DNA of 64,000 bases from Marisa cornuarietis. Its lineage: Eukaryota > Mollusca > Gastropoda > Architaenioglossa > Ampullariidae. This document shows positions 62,183 to 64,000 of this stretch, piece by piece. How positions within the stretch are numbered: the stretch's first letter is position 1; each line of letters opens with the position of its first letter. The stretch is taken from NCBI GenBank assembly GCA_004794655.1, contig SMMW01000001.1, positions 20,408,501 to 20,472,500 on the forward strand, given 5' to 3'. The notes below the pieces were generated by a model. The model was not told the DNA's origin. It saw only the letters and a program-made list of their open reading frames with translations, and did no database searches. The position numbers and the translations under genes are program-made.

Positions 62183-63871
62183 CACAGAAAGAAAAAAAAA
62201 AGGAACATAAAAAAGGACTCTCTGTTTTCAGGAAAGCAACAACAAAGTAATAAGGAAGAAAAGAAGTAATAACGTAGTACTAAAATAAAAAAAAACAAAA
62301 AACGAAACAAAGAGCTTCAAGTCCAGTCGTAACCGTGTGACTTTATTTACCATCTATCGCCGTTGTTTTATCCTAGAAAATAAATGGAGATAAAAAAAGT
62401 CAGCTGCTACATTCTGAAAATTAAATTTTTTAATGACACTGGTGACGTGATACTGTTATTTCATTTTTCCATTTTTTCCTAATTTGCTAGCATGTATTTA
62501 TTTATTCTTTTGTTGCTGGCCTGTGGGAAACAAAATACAAACTGAAATTCGCTTCACATATCAGCTTCCACAGTTGTAGGTAAGATTTACGAGACAGCAC
62601 TGGCAGCAAGCTGGATAAAGTTTGTAAAGTTTACTTAACAAGACGGAAACATGCCTGTCTGTTTGGCAATAACCATCTTGCGATCGAAGGAGAAAATAAT
62701 ACGGTGGTTCCTGCCCCGCGGCCATCAGCATTAAGATGATCGCAGAATTCTGAGAGGACCCCGTGAGTTAATTATCGGGAACACATCAAACGGCTGTTTC
62801 GACAAATTAAGGGAGCCGGCCAGGCTTTTCGCGCTTCCGTTAAGGAAAATTGAGCCGGCGGTAGAGTGGGGAAAATACAGTTAGGAGTTCTTTTCTCCCC
62901 TGTGGTTATTGTTGTCTTGAGTTGTGTTTACTTTTGTCTTTTCTATTTATCCTGTTTGTGTGTCCGTGGTAGCTCAGACAGAGCTGTAGCCATTTCTGAA
63001 CGGTCTGGAACAAAGAAAGGGATTCGATGGACATTGTAACATACTTTGATGCCTTTTCACATCTAAACACTGGGACTTTGTATTACCCGGCCAGGAACGA
63101 TGCTGTATTACCGTATTCATGATCTGCACGTGTTTTACAGCATGATTTGCAATTATTTTCTTGTTTTATTTGAAAGAAAACTTTATAGCAGTTCGTGATT
63201 TTCTTTGCAAAGTATAACTGATGGCATTATCCAAAGCTGTTATAATGGGAAATTAAAAGAATAGTATTAATGATCATTATTTATAATAATAATTCGCTGG
63301 ATCATAGTGAGTAGATGCTGGTGTTTTTCGCAAACGATAAAGCGCAAATGCTGAATCAGCCATTGGAAAGTGTCACGGACTAGTCTACATCAGATACAAA
63401 GTAGACATGATGTTGTAAATAAGAAGGAAGGAGTGTACGACCATATAGTTAAACGAACATCCTTAAACACTGAGTAGTCAGTGCAGTGACTAAATGAGGG
63501 AGAGGGACACTCTGTGTGCTGGCCATCACCTTTACATTAAACTGAGATGTCGCGAGAGACGAATGTAAGTACTACAGAACTGGGGATTAAATCGCAACAC
63601 CCGAGCTACATGTTCTTTCCCCGGGCAGGGGTTGCATAAAATTCACGTGCGTGACCACAAGTGGCGTGTACGTCATGTCTTGGAAAACAGGTCGACCAGC
63701 TCACCCCTCGCTCATAATCCTTGTGGGCAGAACTTTCATTTAAGATTATAAGTTGTTTTGCTAGGTCACGGCGGGCTGTGCTATTTTGTGGGAGGGGAGA
63801 CCGGGCAGGATCGATATTTAAGAGGGGTGTGAGGTTGGGCATTGGTTGGTGTCGTGTGTGATTTATGAAGT
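62183..63871. other. Intergenic sequence up to the telomere-like tract
   Basis: AT-rich, with A-runs at 62.19-62.30 kb. A weak tRNA-like stretch near 62,962-63,032 was judged not to fold as a tRNA. Confidence 0.6.
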
Positions 63872-63929
63872 GGGGTTAGGGTTTGGGTTAGGGTTAGGGT
63901 TAGGGATGTGGGTTAGGGGTAGGGGTAGG
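63872..63929 (+). repeat. Interstitial telomere-like (TTAGGG) tract, degenerate
   Basis: It contains consecutive GGGTTAGGGTTAGGG units plus variant GGGTTTGGG, GGGTTAGGGG and GGGTAGGGG steps over about 58 bases. TTAGGG is the telomere repeat of molluscs and most animals. The tract is short, impure and flanked by ordinary sequence on both sides, so it is an internal copy in this window. Confidence 0.85.
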
Positions 63930-64000
63930 TTTTATTGTAGAGGACAAATGTTGAGGACTGATCGAGTGACGTGATGGTGATTGACATGGAGTTGTGTTAA

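Noticed and set aside
62962..63032. tRNA gene candidate (71 bases, partly complementary ends and D-arm-like GCTCAGACAGAGC)
   Set aside because: The D loop is too short, and the anticodon and T arms do not pair; no proper B box.

Overview
The window looks like nuclear DNA from an invertebrate animal, most probably a mollusc and perhaps a gastropod. It has spliced genes with GT-AG introns, long non-coding stretches, very many dinucleotide microsatellites, tRNA-derived SINEs, decayed non-LTR retrotransposons and TTAGGG-type repeats. Nothing suggests bacteria, plasmid or virus: there are no operons and no ribosome-binding-site-led gene runs. The taxonomic guess is inference from repeat style and a diverged animal protein.

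Only one protein-coding gene can be supported. It lies at 52075-59132 on the + strand and encodes TRMT5, the tRNA (guanine37-N1)-methyltransferase. Five coding exons (52075-52316, 52965-53527, 54561-54749, 57734-58522, 59098-59132) join in frame through consensus splice sites into a 605-residue protein. It has a candidate mitochondrial presequence, the TRMT5 N-terminal domains, the SAM-binding motif DVFAGVGPF, the NLPA motif, the RNVAPNKEML block and a short basic tail. The protein is longer than vertebrate TRMT5 because of its N-terminus and an insertion in the catalytic domain.

Region by region: 1-50 kb holds no gene I can defend. It contains microsatellites (GT at 4.5, 38.5 and 44.0 kb; CA at 15.5 and 48.4 kb; TCA at 17.2 kb), purine-rich tracts (3.0, 6.7, 35.5-36.1 kb) and a homogenised 43-bp minisatellite of about 26 units at 28-29.1 kb. 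It also contains a perfect 29-bp-arm hairpin at 36.7 kb and a frameshifted L2/CR1/Rex-like LINE fragment at 37.7-38.5 kb. At 49.6-51.3 kb, just upstream of TRMT5, lie two more LINE remnants of other types, one ending in a TTA microsatellite. After TRMT5 (59.2-64 kb) there is a SINE with an intact target-site duplication and, at the right edge, a short interstitial telomere-like tract.

One SINE family links the window. Three close copies (11.3, 16.9, 62.0 kb) all read on the - strand, and two have clear target-site duplications of 14 and 12 bp. A shorter subfamily copy lies at 45.0 kb, and weaker relics lie at 55.2 and 60.1 kb. I found no evidence of an undescribed multigene system. The most unusual structures are the hairpin, the minisatellite with a 344-bp higher-order repeat, and the TRMT5 catalytic-domain insertion.
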